Source: Dipteris shenzhenensis (taxonomy: Eukaryota; Polypodiophyta; Polypodiopsida; Gleicheniales). Taken from it: DNA of 64,000 nt. Made by a program: the position numbers and the translations under genes. The stretch lies in the NCBI GenBank assembly GCA_047967505.1, contig CM106540.1, one strand, 5' to 3'. Under the pieces are notes generated by a model. It had not been told where the DNA came from and searched no databases. It worked only from the letters and a program-made list of their open reading frames with translations. The stretch's first letter is position 1, and each line of letters begins with the position of its first letter. Shown one piece after another: positions 22,332 to 33,426 of this stretch.

Positions 22332-24831
22332 AGCTACTGCACTACTGTATGTGAAATACTGACTTTCGTATACATAGCATGATGTTACGAATGATCATAG
22401 TGCAGATAGATGCTTACTTGAGAAGGACCGAGATGTGGGAAAAGGCAATATGCCATCCCACGCCTAGGTCCCTAGGTAGATTACCACATCTATAACCATC
22501 CAATTATGTCGGGAGGGGGCCAGATGATTGGATGGTTGCTCCATCTCGAGATCTGGCGCACTTATGGAACATTGGCAGAATAAGAATGAGAGAAATGATT
22601 TCTCCATGCAACACATATTCGAGAATTAAAAGTTTAAGATCAAAGAAATGTTTTTATACATGACAATTTACAATTTCACATTATTGATCCATTGAAACAT
22701 GCATACGGAGTCCATGAGCATGGCTCCAAAGAAATGAGGCCAAAACCTTGCAAAAGCTCGAGACTATGTTACGCTCATAACTACCACAAAGTGGAGATGT
22801 AACATCTACCATGAAGAGTACATAGGTTCAATAACTCGTATGCGCAAACATTTCTTAGGTGACCCTCAAAGACAAATTGGAAAGTGTAGGGTCCGGGAGT
22901 AGAAAGGGGGATTGCCATCTTGGGTGGTCATACAATCGGCACTGCAGACATGATTGTGGATGAAATAGTTGCACGTCACCAATCTCAACTTATAATTGAA
23001 GAAAGAACCAAGGGTCTTGAAACCCCGAGCGAGCAATCGGCAACTATGGAAAGTTGTTCACAAAGTGCAACTGCTCATAGTAGTGGTGCTGGATCCCTTG
23101 CACGATCGGCAAGCTGCTCAAATGTGCAGATAAAAAGAGGACAATGCAGTAATGGGCCTCGTTTGAATGCCCGTGCACGTGTGCTACAACAATCTCTCGA
23201 AGCTTCCTTAAAAGCACAACATATCGAGAAAGTGCAACAAGATGGGTTTGAAGCTATATGTTGCACAGAATATCCATTGAGCATGGTGCAAATACCACAT
23301 TGGAAAAAAGACATGGCCTTTGTCGCTAAAGTTGGCCTAAGTTTTACAATGCCTAGTTACGATGCTATTCGTAATAGCATGTTGGATGCTTACTATAGTA
23401 CGATGAAAGAGGAGATGCAACAAGTGGTTTATGATGGCATTGAGAAGACTGCTTGCACCATCATATCAGATGGATGGAAGAATGTTAGCAAGCGATCGTT
23501 GATTAACATCATGGTTATGACGTCCAAAGGGGAGGATTTCTTACAGTTAATTGATACAAGTGGTGAGGCTAAGATGGGAGAATTCATTGCAAAGCAGTTA
23601 AGTAGATGTATTGAAGAAATTGGTCCTGACAATATTATTCAGTTGATCACTGATAATGCCAAGAATTGTCAAAAGCTTGGGAAACTTATAAATCACAGAT
23701 ATCGACGTATTTGGGCATTGCCATGCTCGTGCCACTGTCTGGATTTAGCCTTGGAAGATTGGTACAAAACACCTGAGACAAGCTTCTTCAAAGTTGCTAT
23801 GGACGAGGCACGAAAGGTCGTGTTGTACTTTCTTAACCATGAGCGACTACTAGGCATATTCAGGACTAAACAACCTGCGAGTCACCTGCTAGAGCTTCTC
23901 AAGCCAGGTGAAATGTGCTTTGGCACAAACTATATAATGATGGAGCAGTTGTTAAAGTAGCAAGCCCTTGTAACAGAGACTTTATTCAGCACTGAAGTGG
24001 CATCTAGTGGATAGCCAAGACATGCTCAAATAACTCTCGTAGTGAATTTGGAGACGTGAAGGCATTGGTTAATAACCCAGTGTTTTGGAGGAGGGTATTC
24101 AATGCAGTGGAAGCTATGAAGCCAATTTGGTTTGCAATCCGTAGGTTGGATGTGAAAGGGCCAAGCATGGGAAGTGCTTATATGGCATGGTGGATTGCTG
24201 AGAGGGATGTTTTGAAGGAAGATGCGAGGCTCAGTGAATGTGGTTATAGTATACAAGACGAATTGTGTCACAAAAGATGGTGCAAAAATGATGGAATCAA
24301 GCTCACAACACTTTGCACTATGCCGCCCATATATTAGACCCGCAATGGTGGGAATATCGTACAGAAACAGATGTTCAGATAATGCAGTCATGGCATGATC
24401 TTCTTGGACGTTTCTTTGAGGATAGGATAGAGTATGCCTCTACTGTTAGAGAACTATCAACTTTTCAAAACAAAGAAGGATTGTTTGCTTATCCAAGAAT
24501 CAAAGAACTAACAAAAGACATGCTAGCATGCAGATGGTGGGAAGAGTGTGGGTCATCCACGCCTCATTTGCAAGCCTTAGCCATGAAAGCGTTGTCGCAA
24601 CCTTGTAGCAACTCCTCTAGCGATCACAATTGGAGTAATTATAAGTTTGTGCATTCCGTCATAAGAAACCGCTTGACATCGAAAAGATCGGAAAAGCTAG
24701 TTTACCTCTATGCAAATGGGAGAGTTTTGGATGATGTGAAAGGGGTATCCAGTGATAATGATATGCCAAAGTGGGTACATACTGATCTTCCAGGTCCCTT
24801 ACATGATGCGAGCATGCTGCCCCTATATTGA
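22332..24831 (+). pseudogene. hAT transposase (BED, DUF659, hAT-C dimerisation)
   Basis: Order of parts: a BED-like finger at 22789-22860 (second Cys lost, TRMRKHFLGD retained); a linker rich in Ser and Gln; a DUF659-type catalytic region with ISDGWKNV and LITDNAKNC, the two Asp sites of the hAT DDE core; CSCHCLDLALEDW; then HYAAHILDPQWW and a C-terminal dimerisation region with SSDHNWSNY and RNRLTSKRSEKLVYLYANGR. The frame 22920-23960 ends at a TAG, with a second TAG at 24012-24014, a frameshift near 24028 and another near 24305. Both stops are one transition from a sense codon. The element needs a transposase from elsewhere to move. Family identity is firm; activity is not expected. Confidence 0.88.
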
Positions 24832-25557
24832 CTCACCCTGAGCCAAATTCTAGTGACTCAGAAGAGGAGATGTTAGTTTGATGGTTGGTTATAATTGGAA
24901 CATGTTGCAATTGCAATTTTTTAAACATGCAATCCTTCTGAAATGCTATTTATTTAAAATGCAATTATTTTAAAATGCCACTTAAAATGTAATTCTTTCA
25001 CACTGCAAACCTTTTAAAATGCAATTCTCTTAAAAAGCAATTTATTTGATATGCAAAAAATGATTCTGATGGTGGTTGGAGTGATGGAAGACTAGCTCTT
25101 GATGAAATTATAAATCTTTCCAAGTGCACCTTGTAGAGGGAACATAAACCCCATCAAAGTGTTTGTGAAAGATTTATAATTTCAATGATGGCTAATCTAT
25201 GGTAATTTTCTGGTCACCGAACATGACGATTCGCATCAACATAATAATGGCTTGCCATCATATTATAAAAGTGCACATTGTACACGATATCGAAGTGTTT
25301 GTGAAATAGTTACAATTTCAATGACAATTAATCTATGATAATTTTCAAACATGCAAATTTTCACATCAACAAACATAATAACACATTGTTATCATATTAT
25401 TGTACACGGTATTGAGTTTGATCATAGTTTACATTTAGTCATAGTCATTGGCGAACTGTATATGTGTGCTTAGTTTCCAAATTTTATAGTTACAAATTAA
25501 GTGGCCAAGAAATTATCCTAAGAAGCTCATTTTACAAAAATTGTGAGCATCAAAAAA
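24832..25557. repeat. Spacer with ttttaaaatgcaatt and 136-bp duplications
   Basis: At 24940-25060 a phrase like ttttaaaatgcaattctt is repeated about five times. At about 25090-25420 two 136-bp diverged copies share gtgtttgtgaaa (25159 and 25295) and aatttcaatga. No gene is seen. Confidence 0.65.
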
Positions 25558-25764
25558 TTACTGGTGCATGCAAGGTCCATATCCTGTTGCTAATTTTTTG
25601 GTCCGCATGAACAATTGCATCGCATGCAATTGTGCACCAGAACGATGAATAACCCACATAGCAACACCACCAACACCAACGTAGACAGGATGGAGAGCAG
25701 TATGATCATCATGGCAAGTGAATTTGTAGAAGTCTGAAGAAAAAAAATTAAGTATTGATTGCAA
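25558..25764 (-). CDS. Possible terminal exon, unknown
   Basis: The minus frame gives CHDDHTALHPVYVGVGGVAMWVIHRSG followed by HAMQLFMRTKKL and a stop at 25558. An acceptor-like tttcttcag precedes it near 25735. It could be a downstream exon of the RING gene on the same strand inside the hAT element. There is no recognisable domain. Low confidence. Confidence 0.25.
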   Translation of the reverse strand: MQSILNFFSSDFYKFTCHDDHTALHPVYVGVGGVAMWVIHRSGAQLHAMQLFMRTKKLATGYGPCMHQ

Positions 25765-26027
25765 AGATATGAAGTATAATCAAGCATATTAATCGCACGT
25801 CTGTAAATTAAATATTTCAAAACAATTAAAATACACCTTTAAAGAAAATTAATTTAAATAAACCCAACAAAGAATTTGCATGCCATTTACTTAAGGATAA
25901 TGGATTTGAAAAAGCACATCACTCACGCAACATTTACTTAAATATTTCAAAATAAATAAAAAGCCATCGCATTAGCTCCATTAATAAATTGGTATATGTC
26001 TTTACAAGGCAGTACAATGCATTTAGA

Positions 26028-26690
26028 TCATAGTGTTCTCAGTCGAGGATCTACTGAAAATGTTGCTCCAATGCCAAGAACATCGTACAATTGCTTGGCT
26101 TGGGGAGCATTAGAAGTTGGGCAAGCACTCTTGACTTTCAACATATTTGCCAGGCAAACTAGGTGAAACCGATGATGACACGATAGGGCATAATATCCAA
26201 TCATCATATCAAAACGATCTTGGCATATTGAACATAAAGGCCCATCATCCACAAAAGTGATATGCAACGGAAGGGTGGATGGTTTTCTGGCTACCAAGCC
26301 CATAAAATTTGGACTTAAGCTATGAACACGGCTGCCATCTTCAATGTGTTGGAGAGCGGCTTGTGCATCTCATGCTTGTTGAGCATATGAAGCGGCAATG
26401 CGACATTGGTCCTCGTAGGCATTTTCGAGGTCTTTGCTTTGGCCAGCTATTGGAGAATGGCATTTAGGCGACTGACTTTAGCTTGCACTCGCTCGTTCTC
26501 ACTCGTCACCCACCGATACTACGTCATGCACTATGATGCTCGAAAAGGTGAGATCTTCCTACGCAGCACCTTGCATTGCAATGTGTAAATCCTCAGCATG
26601 TGGGCCCTCTACACCTTCAGCTTCCATGACTTCATGCACATTCATAAATAACTCATAACTCATCATGGAAACTACACAAGCGCACAATAT
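26028..26690 (-). pseudogene. Coiled-coil/RING-like protein carried by the hAT element
   Basis: Reading minus from about 26620, an acidic start (EVMEAEGVEG) is followed after a broken stretch by a helical ENAYEDQCRIAASYAQQA segment and then the RING-like core LCSICQDRFD...LSCHHRFHLVCLANML...ACPTS, ending at 26028. The core gives CxxC, C-x-H-x2-H, C and one Cys of the last CPxC pair; the final Cys is Ser, so the second zinc site may be incomplete. Breaks: TAG at 26447-26449, a one-base frameshift just after it, and TGA at 26370-26372. RING proteins are usually E3 ubiquitin ligases, but a role here is unknown. It lies downstream of the unknown 26759-27286 exon on the same strand, and a GTAAGT donor there suggests they are one spliced gene. 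Confidence 0.55.
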
Positions 26691-26758
26691 GACTAATGAG
26701 TACACTTTATATGATATAACAACTACAACAATGGACATGTAACAAAATGGCATGTACT

Positions 26759-27286
26759 TCACTTACCTAAAGTCGGGATTCCCACATTAGCAGGTGGTGT
26801 TGCGACGATGGGAAAAGTGGTGGCTTGTGGTTGTGGTGGCTTTTTGGCCCGTGTCCTAGGTTTGTTAGCAAAATCCATAGGCACGCCCAACACAAACTTT
26901 GCATATAACATCTTTGCAAAGTAAAGTGGCACAGCCCCACTATGAGGCTTGTTATACTTGATCATGCAATATATATAGTATGCATTATCCCTCATAGCAG
27001 GGTGGTGACAAATCTTGATGGGCCACCGTCCATGTTTTGAATCGGCGCATTCCCATACTGCTGCAACATCATCGTTTGTCACCACTGTGTCGATGCGTTT
27101 CCATTTCCAACCGTTCGGATCATGAAATACACTTGCATTGGCAATTGCATGTGCCTCATCTCTTCGTGTCGGGAGGAGGGTAGCATCAGCCACGTCCATC
27201 ATGTGCTTCATGGCTTGCTTTCTCCTCATGCTTGCATCTTGAGATGTGTATGCAGCTTGCATTCCACGTTGCAATGCAGATGCCAT
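26759..27286 (-). CDS. Unknown protein, probable first exon of the RING gene
   Basis: This is an intact 170-codon frame from an ATG at 27286. The exon probably ends at a GTAAGT donor near 26765 (…GIPTLG). Visible features are an N-terminal Met/Ala/Gln-rich helix, HDPNGWKWKRID, WECADSKHGRWPIKICHHPAMRD with scattered Cys and His, and a Pro/Lys-rich basic tail (RTRAKKPPQPQ). I do not recognise a family. Its position inside the hAT element, opposite in orientation to the transposase, suggests an accessory element gene or a captured host gene. Confidence 0.5.
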   Translation of the reverse strand: MASALQRGMQAAYTSQDASMRRKQAMKHMMDVADATLLPTRRDEAHAIANASVFHDPNGWKWKRIDTVVTNDDVAAVWECADSKHGRWPIKICHHPAMRDNAYYIYCMIKYNKPHSGAVPLYFAKMLYAKFVLGVPMDFANKPRTRAKKPPQPQATTFPIVATPPANVGIPTLGK

Positions 27287-28534
27287 GGTGACTCATGAGG
27301 GAGGGAGCAAGAGGAGATCTAAGCACCATGTGAGATTGAGTGAGCGACTTGTTATTGAAACATTTAATTATAACATGCTTATGCCAACCATACCATATAA
27401 GAATTTATATAACTAATAGAATTAAGGATTGACCAACAATCGATTAAATTGTACGAATAAAAATGTCAAACTCTGACAAATTGTCACATTTTTAAACCGA
27501 CATTAACATTTTTCAAAGACATTAAACTTTGGCAATCATAGTGCTTTTATTCAACATGTCTTCATTTCCTCAATAGGTTGCATTGCCACATCCTCGGTTA
27601 CATTGAAACTATGCAGTTTTGTTAAAATTTCTCCCATGGAAGGTCGCTATTTTGGATCAATATTAAAGAACATTCAAAATACACAATGCAGGTGTAAACT
27701 GAATTTCACTCAAAAGCAACATGCAACATCATGAACGTTTCTTGCAACATAATCTACTACTATAGCAATCACTACGAGTGAATTTCATAAAGTCACTATC
27801 AAGTGTCAATCTATCAACTAGTGGATGTAAGTATAGAAAGCATATAACAACATCACATAACCAAGATGATCTAGATCAACTTTGCCAATCACACATCTGG
27901 TTGGGAAGAGTTTTATCAGGAGGAACCAGTCGACCAGTTAAAGCAGGCCATCATCCAGATAAAACTCGGCTCTACTGACACCTATGTACATAAATAAATA
28001 TGATATATAAGAAGATCGAAGCGGGGGAAAAACGGCTGGCAAATGCATGACATCACCCATCTTCGATCTTTACTATTATTATACGCATTAGTCAAGGCGA
28101 GGAGAGTATGATCGGTTGAAACGAAAAATCTCCTGGCTTGACTGAGACATAAACAAACATCTCTCGCTCTCTATCGTTTACTCTCCCTCTCTCTATTTTC
28201 CTCTCTCCCTTTACTCTCCCTCTCTTTCGTCTCTCTCTTTTGCTCTCCCTCCCTCTCTTTCCTCTCTCTTTTACTCTCCCTCCCTCTCTTTCCTCTCTCT
28301 CTCTTTCAATCCCTCTCTTTCCCTTTCTCAAACAGCCTACTCACAGTTAGCTAGGTGAGGTGAGTCCAACCGGCCGAGGCGGGTCATCACTTGGCCTGCC
28401 TGACTGACTCTAAAAGCTCTAGGAGCTCACCAAAAGCTGAAGGCGGGAGTTGTAGCAGGAGAGCTATAGGTTTGCAGGGTGGTAGTAGCGAGGGCGGGGC
28501 CCTTTTATAGATTTTGTCACAAACACCACTAGTA
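27287..28534. other. Non-coding interior with a (CT)n run
   Basis: This is mostly AT-rich sequence. Between 28160 and 28330 there is a CTCTCC-type pyrimidine run that produces a spurious Glu/Arg-rich frame on minus. No gene is supported. Confidence 0.5.
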
Positions 28535-28815
28535 CCCTTCCTATACCGTGCGGTATCTCAACATACAAGATTTCATATCCTTCCCAATCGGATGATCTAG
28601 GCTATCACACGTGCCAATTGGACAAGTACGCATGGTGCAGGAAGGTTACCGGTGGTGTTTACTGATGCCCTAATAATTACTGCCAATATAGACCACGAAC
28701 CGTGCAGGCCAACTGATACCACTTGGTATATGGCTAGACACCATGCAATATTTTTCATAATGGTACCATGCGATAAGAGCGTGTACTATGCGGTGGTCTT
28801 CCGATCATCAACCGG
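28535..28815. promoter_or_regulatory. Right subterminal cluster of ACCGCGCGGT-like motifs
   Basis: Copies include ataccgtgcggtat (a near-perfect palindrome at about 28540), accggtggtg, accgtgcagg, accacttggta, accatgcgat and tgcggtggtc, lying roughly 100-380 bp from the right end. The same motif family sits at the left end, which makes them subterminal repeats of one element. Confidence 0.58.
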
Positions 28816-28915
28816 TGTAAAGAACCGCATTTTTTTGCATTTAGGGCGTTAGGACGTGATCTTTAGTCGAAAAGTATGCATTTTTATTTTAAAAAACATA
28901 CTTTTTAAATCCCTG

Positions 28916-29340
28916 GGCAACTTTGACTATCTAAATCATATACAATGGGTATGATAATCTACACACAGCTTAAAATATGTTTTATTTTTTAACTTGCAAA
29001 GTATCATGGCCATCGGGTATGTGCGCATTCGAATAACACACCTCAAAGCGTGTTTTTTGGCAGTTGTGCATCACACTTGGTGAAAAATGGAGTTTGTGGC
29101 CTCTTTGTGGCATGTTTGACCATCCAAAGCATATTTGATGGGCACGATACTTTTGAAAGACCTCAAAATAGGTTGGATTGACACAAATGCAAAGTATCAT
29201 GTCCATCTGGTATGTCTGCATTAGAATAACACACCTTAAACTCATTTTTTTTGCGGTTGTGCATAACACTTGATGAAAAAGGCAATTTGTGATTACTTTC
29301 ACCATCCAAAGCATATCCAATGGGCTCATTACAAGCATAG
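28916..29340. repeat. Diverged satellite monomers right of the hAT insertion
   Basis: Starting with the duplicated GGCAACTT, the sequence returns to satellite phrases: tttgactatctaaatcat, aagtatcatggccatcggg, aataacacacctcaaagcgtg and gttgtgcatcacacttgg. About two diverged monomers with roughly 190-bp spacing are present, continuous in type with 19460-19849. Confidence 0.85.
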
Positions 29341-29497
29341 GCATAGTGCTGACCATCTATTACCTCAAATGTACAATGAGCTAAGAAATTTCTCTTGGCA
29401 TCCTTTATATGTCGTTCTGGATCATTCACTGAACTCTATCCTTCTTGAAGTGAGGGAACTTGTTTTTCGAGGAACTCAGTGAATAGCATCTCAAAAT

Positions 29498-30634
29498 CTA
29501 TAGGCTGAGAGAAATTGATGGATTGACTAGAATCTCCTCTGACTGGCCAAAATGCCCTTGGACGAAGTACCAAATTGGAAACAACTGGTTTTTTCCATCA
29601 ATCAAAGCCTGAAAAATCTTTTTAGCATAGACAATATCTAAGGTCCTGCTGTTGGTGAAGACGTTTGCTTTGACCACCGTTGAAGCATGTATAACTTGTG
29701 CCCATATATATCCTGGATCCTCATCTGTCACAGCCTCATTCAAGTGAAGATCTAGGTTCTTCATTGATAACATTTCTGCTTCTAAATCTGACTCCATTTC
29801 AAGACCCTCTGCATCCTCTTTGTGTTCTTCCTCTTCTCTACTTTGCCCTTTCTTTGTATGTGAATGACCTCTTTTTCGAGTTATAGGACTTGGAACTATA
29901 GCTCTTGAAGTACTTGCCTTTTGCATTTGATGTCGAGGTTTATTTTTTAGGGGCTCTATGCGAACCGCTTTAGATCGCCCTACTTCTTCTTCTATTTCCT
30001 CAACTTCAAGTATACTTAAGGGCTGCACTTATTATATTATTCCATCAACTTCATGAGTTACACCATCTAAGTGAGTAATACCATGAACAAGAGATGCATG
30101 TTGATGTCCTATCTTATCTGATGCATGTCGTGTCTCAGTCAATTCAATTCCTGTCTGAGATGCATGTATATGTCCTGTATCATCTGATGCATGTCGTGTC
30201 TCAGCCAATTTAGTTCCTGTCTTAGATGTAGATCCCTTGTAAGCATCCATGTGTACAAGACCCTCATCCAATGCTACAATGTGTTCTGTCTCATCCAGTC
30301 CAGTTCCTCTCTCGTTTGTATTACCATGAACCAGGTCTACATGGCGTGTCTCATCACTTCCTTTCTCATGTGTGGATTCTTGCACCTTAGATCCCTCCAA
30401 TGAAGTTGAACCTTGTTCAATGACACCTTGAAAGTATTCAAGGATAATCTTTGACTGCATTTTTCTTGCTTCCTCAATGGGAAATTCCTCCCACACATGT
30501 TGGAGGATCTCCAATGCAGGAACCAATTCAGGAAATCTAGGTGCTTTTGGCGGTGGCATCACAAAGTGCATTGCATCTTTCTTTGAAAGAAGAAACAATC
30601 TGTTGCTCATTCTTGACTTTGTGTAAATCATCAT
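29498..30634 (-). pseudogene. Unknown acidic repeat protein, interrupted
   Basis: One frame runs from 30634 to 29498 with two consecutive stops TAATAA at 30029-30034. The N-terminal part has YTKSRMSNRLFLLSKKDAMHF and a helical EEARKMQSKIILEYFQG. A central region repeats ETRHASDDTGHIHAS and ETRHASDKIGHQHAS about 25 residues apart. The C-terminal part is basic then acidic (KKGQSREEEEHKEDAEG) and ends with QALIDGKNQLFPIWYFVQG. It is not recognised. The LTR element at 30679-33377 lies immediately upstream, and coding-like sequence continues beyond that (33427-33627), so the gene was probably split by that insertion. Confidence 0.45.
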
Positions 30635-30678
30635 TGTACAGCTATCTTTTTCAATTTTTATTCCTAGTAAGGTGCCCC

Positions 30679-31003
30679 TGACAAAACATGCGTGCCTCAG
30701 GATCTATGGAGCGCTCTAAGGTGGATGGAACCTATGTGGAAACATGATGAAGAGAGTGCTCATGACATGTATCTCAAGTCAATTAGGTTCCAAGATAGAT
30801 TAGCTTGGACTCATAAAGAGAATCTTGAGATAGTGCAAAGTGCTTGATTGATATTACCTCAAATGATCCTCCCTTTTATAGGTGAGGGTACTTACATCCA
30901 TTTGCTTGCTCACATGTGGGATATCTCCTCCATGCCATGTGGCAGCTTTCCCTTAACTCATACCTTTGCTCTACATGTGCTCATGGCACCACAACTCTCA
31001 ACA
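30679..31003 (-). repeat. 3' LTR
   Basis: This 325-bp repeat is bounded by TG and CA. It is the downstream LTR in minus-strand sense, preceded by the purine tract complementary to 31004-31012. Confidence 0.92.
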
Positions 31004-33052
31004 CCTCCCATTGGTGCCATAATCCTTCGGCTACTGCAAGATGGTCAGATGTGAGTTACATTCCATCACCTCCCCTTAGTGCATGCATTGCTACTTAAGG
31101 TGGTCAAGTGTGGTTTTTTACATGTCAATACCTCCCCTAGGTGCTTTCATAGCTACTCTCAGGTGGTCAGGTTTGATTTACAAAACATAGGCAAGGTTGG
31201 CAAGGATTTTACTTTTCAATGCTTCATGTCGATGTCGTTGTCTTCTTCTCTTAACGTAGCTTGATGCATGATGCTTTGTTCTTCCGTGTGCCTTAATGCT
31301 TTATGTGTGGATGCCATTTTCTGTGCTATGGTCATCTCATGCACTTGTGCTTTTGGCATGCTTTTTGCATTCATGCGTTGCTTTTTCATTTGTTGCAAAG
31401 GTCTTACCAATTGATTTCTTTCAATATTGGCAGTGTCTAATTGCATACAATGATTCTGACTTGACAGGCGCGTAGAGCTCTAAAAGACAATCACTTTCCC
31501 TTTTTGGAGCATGTGCAGATTCCTCCTAGATTGCAAGTTATGGCTTGTCAAAGATTTTGTGAAGAAGAGAGCCTTTGATGATGTGGCACAGGGATTCACA
31601 TGCTGAATTCCATACTGTGCTTAGCAAGGGACTCTGTGCTTAGGTGGCACTTAACTAAACCTGAATTTAAATCTAACCATGGTTTAGTGTGGGTTCACTT
31701 AACCATTGACCTAGGTTAGTTGAAAGAACCTTTGGTTAAGTTGGTTAACTATGGTTAGTTCTCTTATCTACCACGTGTCTTAAGGTTACTAAACCTTGGA
31801 GAAGAAAGAAATATCTGCTTCTCTGCATCGACGTCGGAGGCGTGGGCATGGCGACGGAGCTGTAAATGAACTAGGAACCAGGTTGCTTGCTGCGCTTTGG
31901 AGCATAGCATCCCGTGGCTGTGGCTATATGACAGGGAAGCTTGTTTTACAGAGGCAGCCGCTGTCATTGTAGCTGTGAGGTGCGCTGGTCGTGTAGCTAG
32001 AGGCGTCGTTGACGAAGGCGGTTGGAAGAGCATCGACTGGCTCGTAGAAGCTTCGTTGATCACAAGGGCACCGCCACAGCTGCAGGTGGTGCTGTGTGTG
32101 CTTGGGCACCAGGTTGATGGGGAGCACGTTGCTGGCAGAGATGCAAGAGCTAGTGTATAGGTCACTGTCATTGTAGGCTATGGAGCCTTTGCATGGGCGT
32201 TGGAGCCGGTGAGTAGTCGAGGCTATTGGTGGCAGCTTGTTGATGGCGTAGCATGAAGAGAGGCACTAGCGCTGAGGGATCCGAGAGCCGCCGCTGTTGC
32301 AGGCTGTTGATGTTTACATGTGCAGAGAGTTGGAGCCGTCGGCACGTCAGAGACACAGAAGGTCGATGCCAGAGGTTTCACCAGTGGAGGTAGTTGGTCG
32401 ACCAACATTGTGTAGAAGGCAGATAGTTAGAGAGGCCACGCTACTGGCAGAAGCATTTGTTACAAGGCGTATGGAGCTTTGGGCATTCATTTAGTCATTG
32501 TAGGTGTAGCTATGCTGTTGGAGAGCAATCGTGTTGGAGCAGAAGCTGAATCTATGGCCTAGAGAGCTTTGGCCTTTGGAGCACTAACTCAAGAACGAGA
32601 TGCTGCTGCTGGTACAGCTTTGTTTGTGAGCTCAGCTAAGCTTGAGTGTCGTTAGAGTTGCGTAGTTGTAGGTTTCATAGGGCTTGATGTCTGTCAGTTG
32701 AGAGAGACCAAGGTAGATGCTACAGATTTTGCTCTTACTAGTCTCTCTGGAACAAAAAAAAACCTCTCTCAATCTCTCTCACATGAATCCTCACAAAGAA
32801 AATACTCAAGGGACTCTCTTGCTCTCACAGAATAAGAAACACTTAAGCTCACAATGAATCTCTCATGAAATGGATGGACGGAAAATTTCTCTCTCTAGGG
32901 ACGAAAACTTGTTCTCAATCTAAAACTAAAACTAACCTAGGAGAAAGACATGAGCTCCTAAGGCATGCCTACAACTAATCTAGGAATGGAAGCAATCCTA
33001 ATGAACTACTAATGAGCTAAACTAGGAGAGCTAAACCTATGCTCTGATACCA
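31004..33052 (-). other. Interior of the LTR element, no gag-pol
   Basis: At 31004-31190 a unit of about 75 bp (cctcccattggtgc, gctactgcaagatggtcag) is present three times in diverged form. The rest has only short overlapping frames on both strands, none with a retroelement domain. Sequence next to the primer site resembles an untranslated leader. Confidence 0.7.
33041..33052 (-). other. Primer binding site (tRNA-iMet type)
   Basis: TGGTATCAGAGC on the minus strand directly abuts the 5' LTR end and matches the 3' end complement of plant initiator methionine tRNA. Confidence 0.9.
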
Positions 33053-33377
33053 TGACAAAACATGCGTGCCTCAGGATCTATGGAGCGCTCTAAGGTGGAT
33101 GGAACCTATGTGGAAACATGATGAAGAGAGTGCTCATGACATGTATCTCAAGTCAATTAGGTTCCAAGATAGATTAGCTTGGACTCATAAAGAGAATCTT
33201 GAGATAGTGCAAAGTGCTTGATTGATATTACTTCAAATGAACCTCCCTTTTATAGGTGAGGGTACTTACATCCATTTGCTTGCTCACATGTGGGATATCT
33301 CCTCCATGCCATGTGGCAGCTTTCCCTTTACTCATACCTTTGCTCTACATGTGCTCATGGCACCACAACTCTCAACA
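33053..33377 (-). repeat. 5' LTR
   Basis: This 325-bp repeat is bounded by TG and CA, with three differences from the other LTR. It is the upstream LTR in minus-strand sense. Confidence 0.92.
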
Positions 33378-33426
33378 ACCCCCTTGAATAAAATTGCTCT
33401 TTGAGAAAGATACATCTGATGCCCAC

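Larger units (their letters stand above)
19850..28915 (+). mobile_element. 9.07-kb hAT-superfamily element nested in the satellite
   Basis: The ends are CAAGGATTT (left) and the complement of CAGGGATTT (right), typical of hAT CAGGG-type termini. They are flanked by the 8-bp duplication GGCGACTT/GGCAACTT. Satellite homology stops exactly at the left duplication and resumes exactly at the right one. Inside are subterminal palindromic motif clusters at both ends, a decayed BED/DUF659/hAT-C transposase on plus, a minus-strand unknown gene and a minus-strand coiled-coil/RING gene. TIR similarity beyond the first nine bases is weak, so the element is old. The transposase has stops and frameshifts, so the copy is non-autonomous now. 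Confidence 0.85.
30679..33377 (-). mobile_element. Non-autonomous LTR retrotransposon, 2.7 kb
   Basis: Two 325-bp LTRs (30679-31003 and 33053-33377) both start TGACAAAAC and end CTCAACA on plus and differ at three positions by my reading. On the minus strand the 5' LTR is followed directly by TGGTATCAGAGC (33041-33052), the standard plant primer site for initiator Met-tRNA. A purine-rich AATGGGAGG (31004-31012) precedes the 3' LTR. Flanks are GCCCC and ACCCC, a 5-bp duplication with one change. The 2.05-kb interior has no gag, protease, reverse transcriptase or integrase, so it must rely on another element. The high LTR identity implies a recent insertion. Confidence 0.92.

Noticed and set aside
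23075-23314. Minus-strand frames opposite the hAT transposase
   Set aside because: They are shadows of the plus-strand DUF659 coding sequence.
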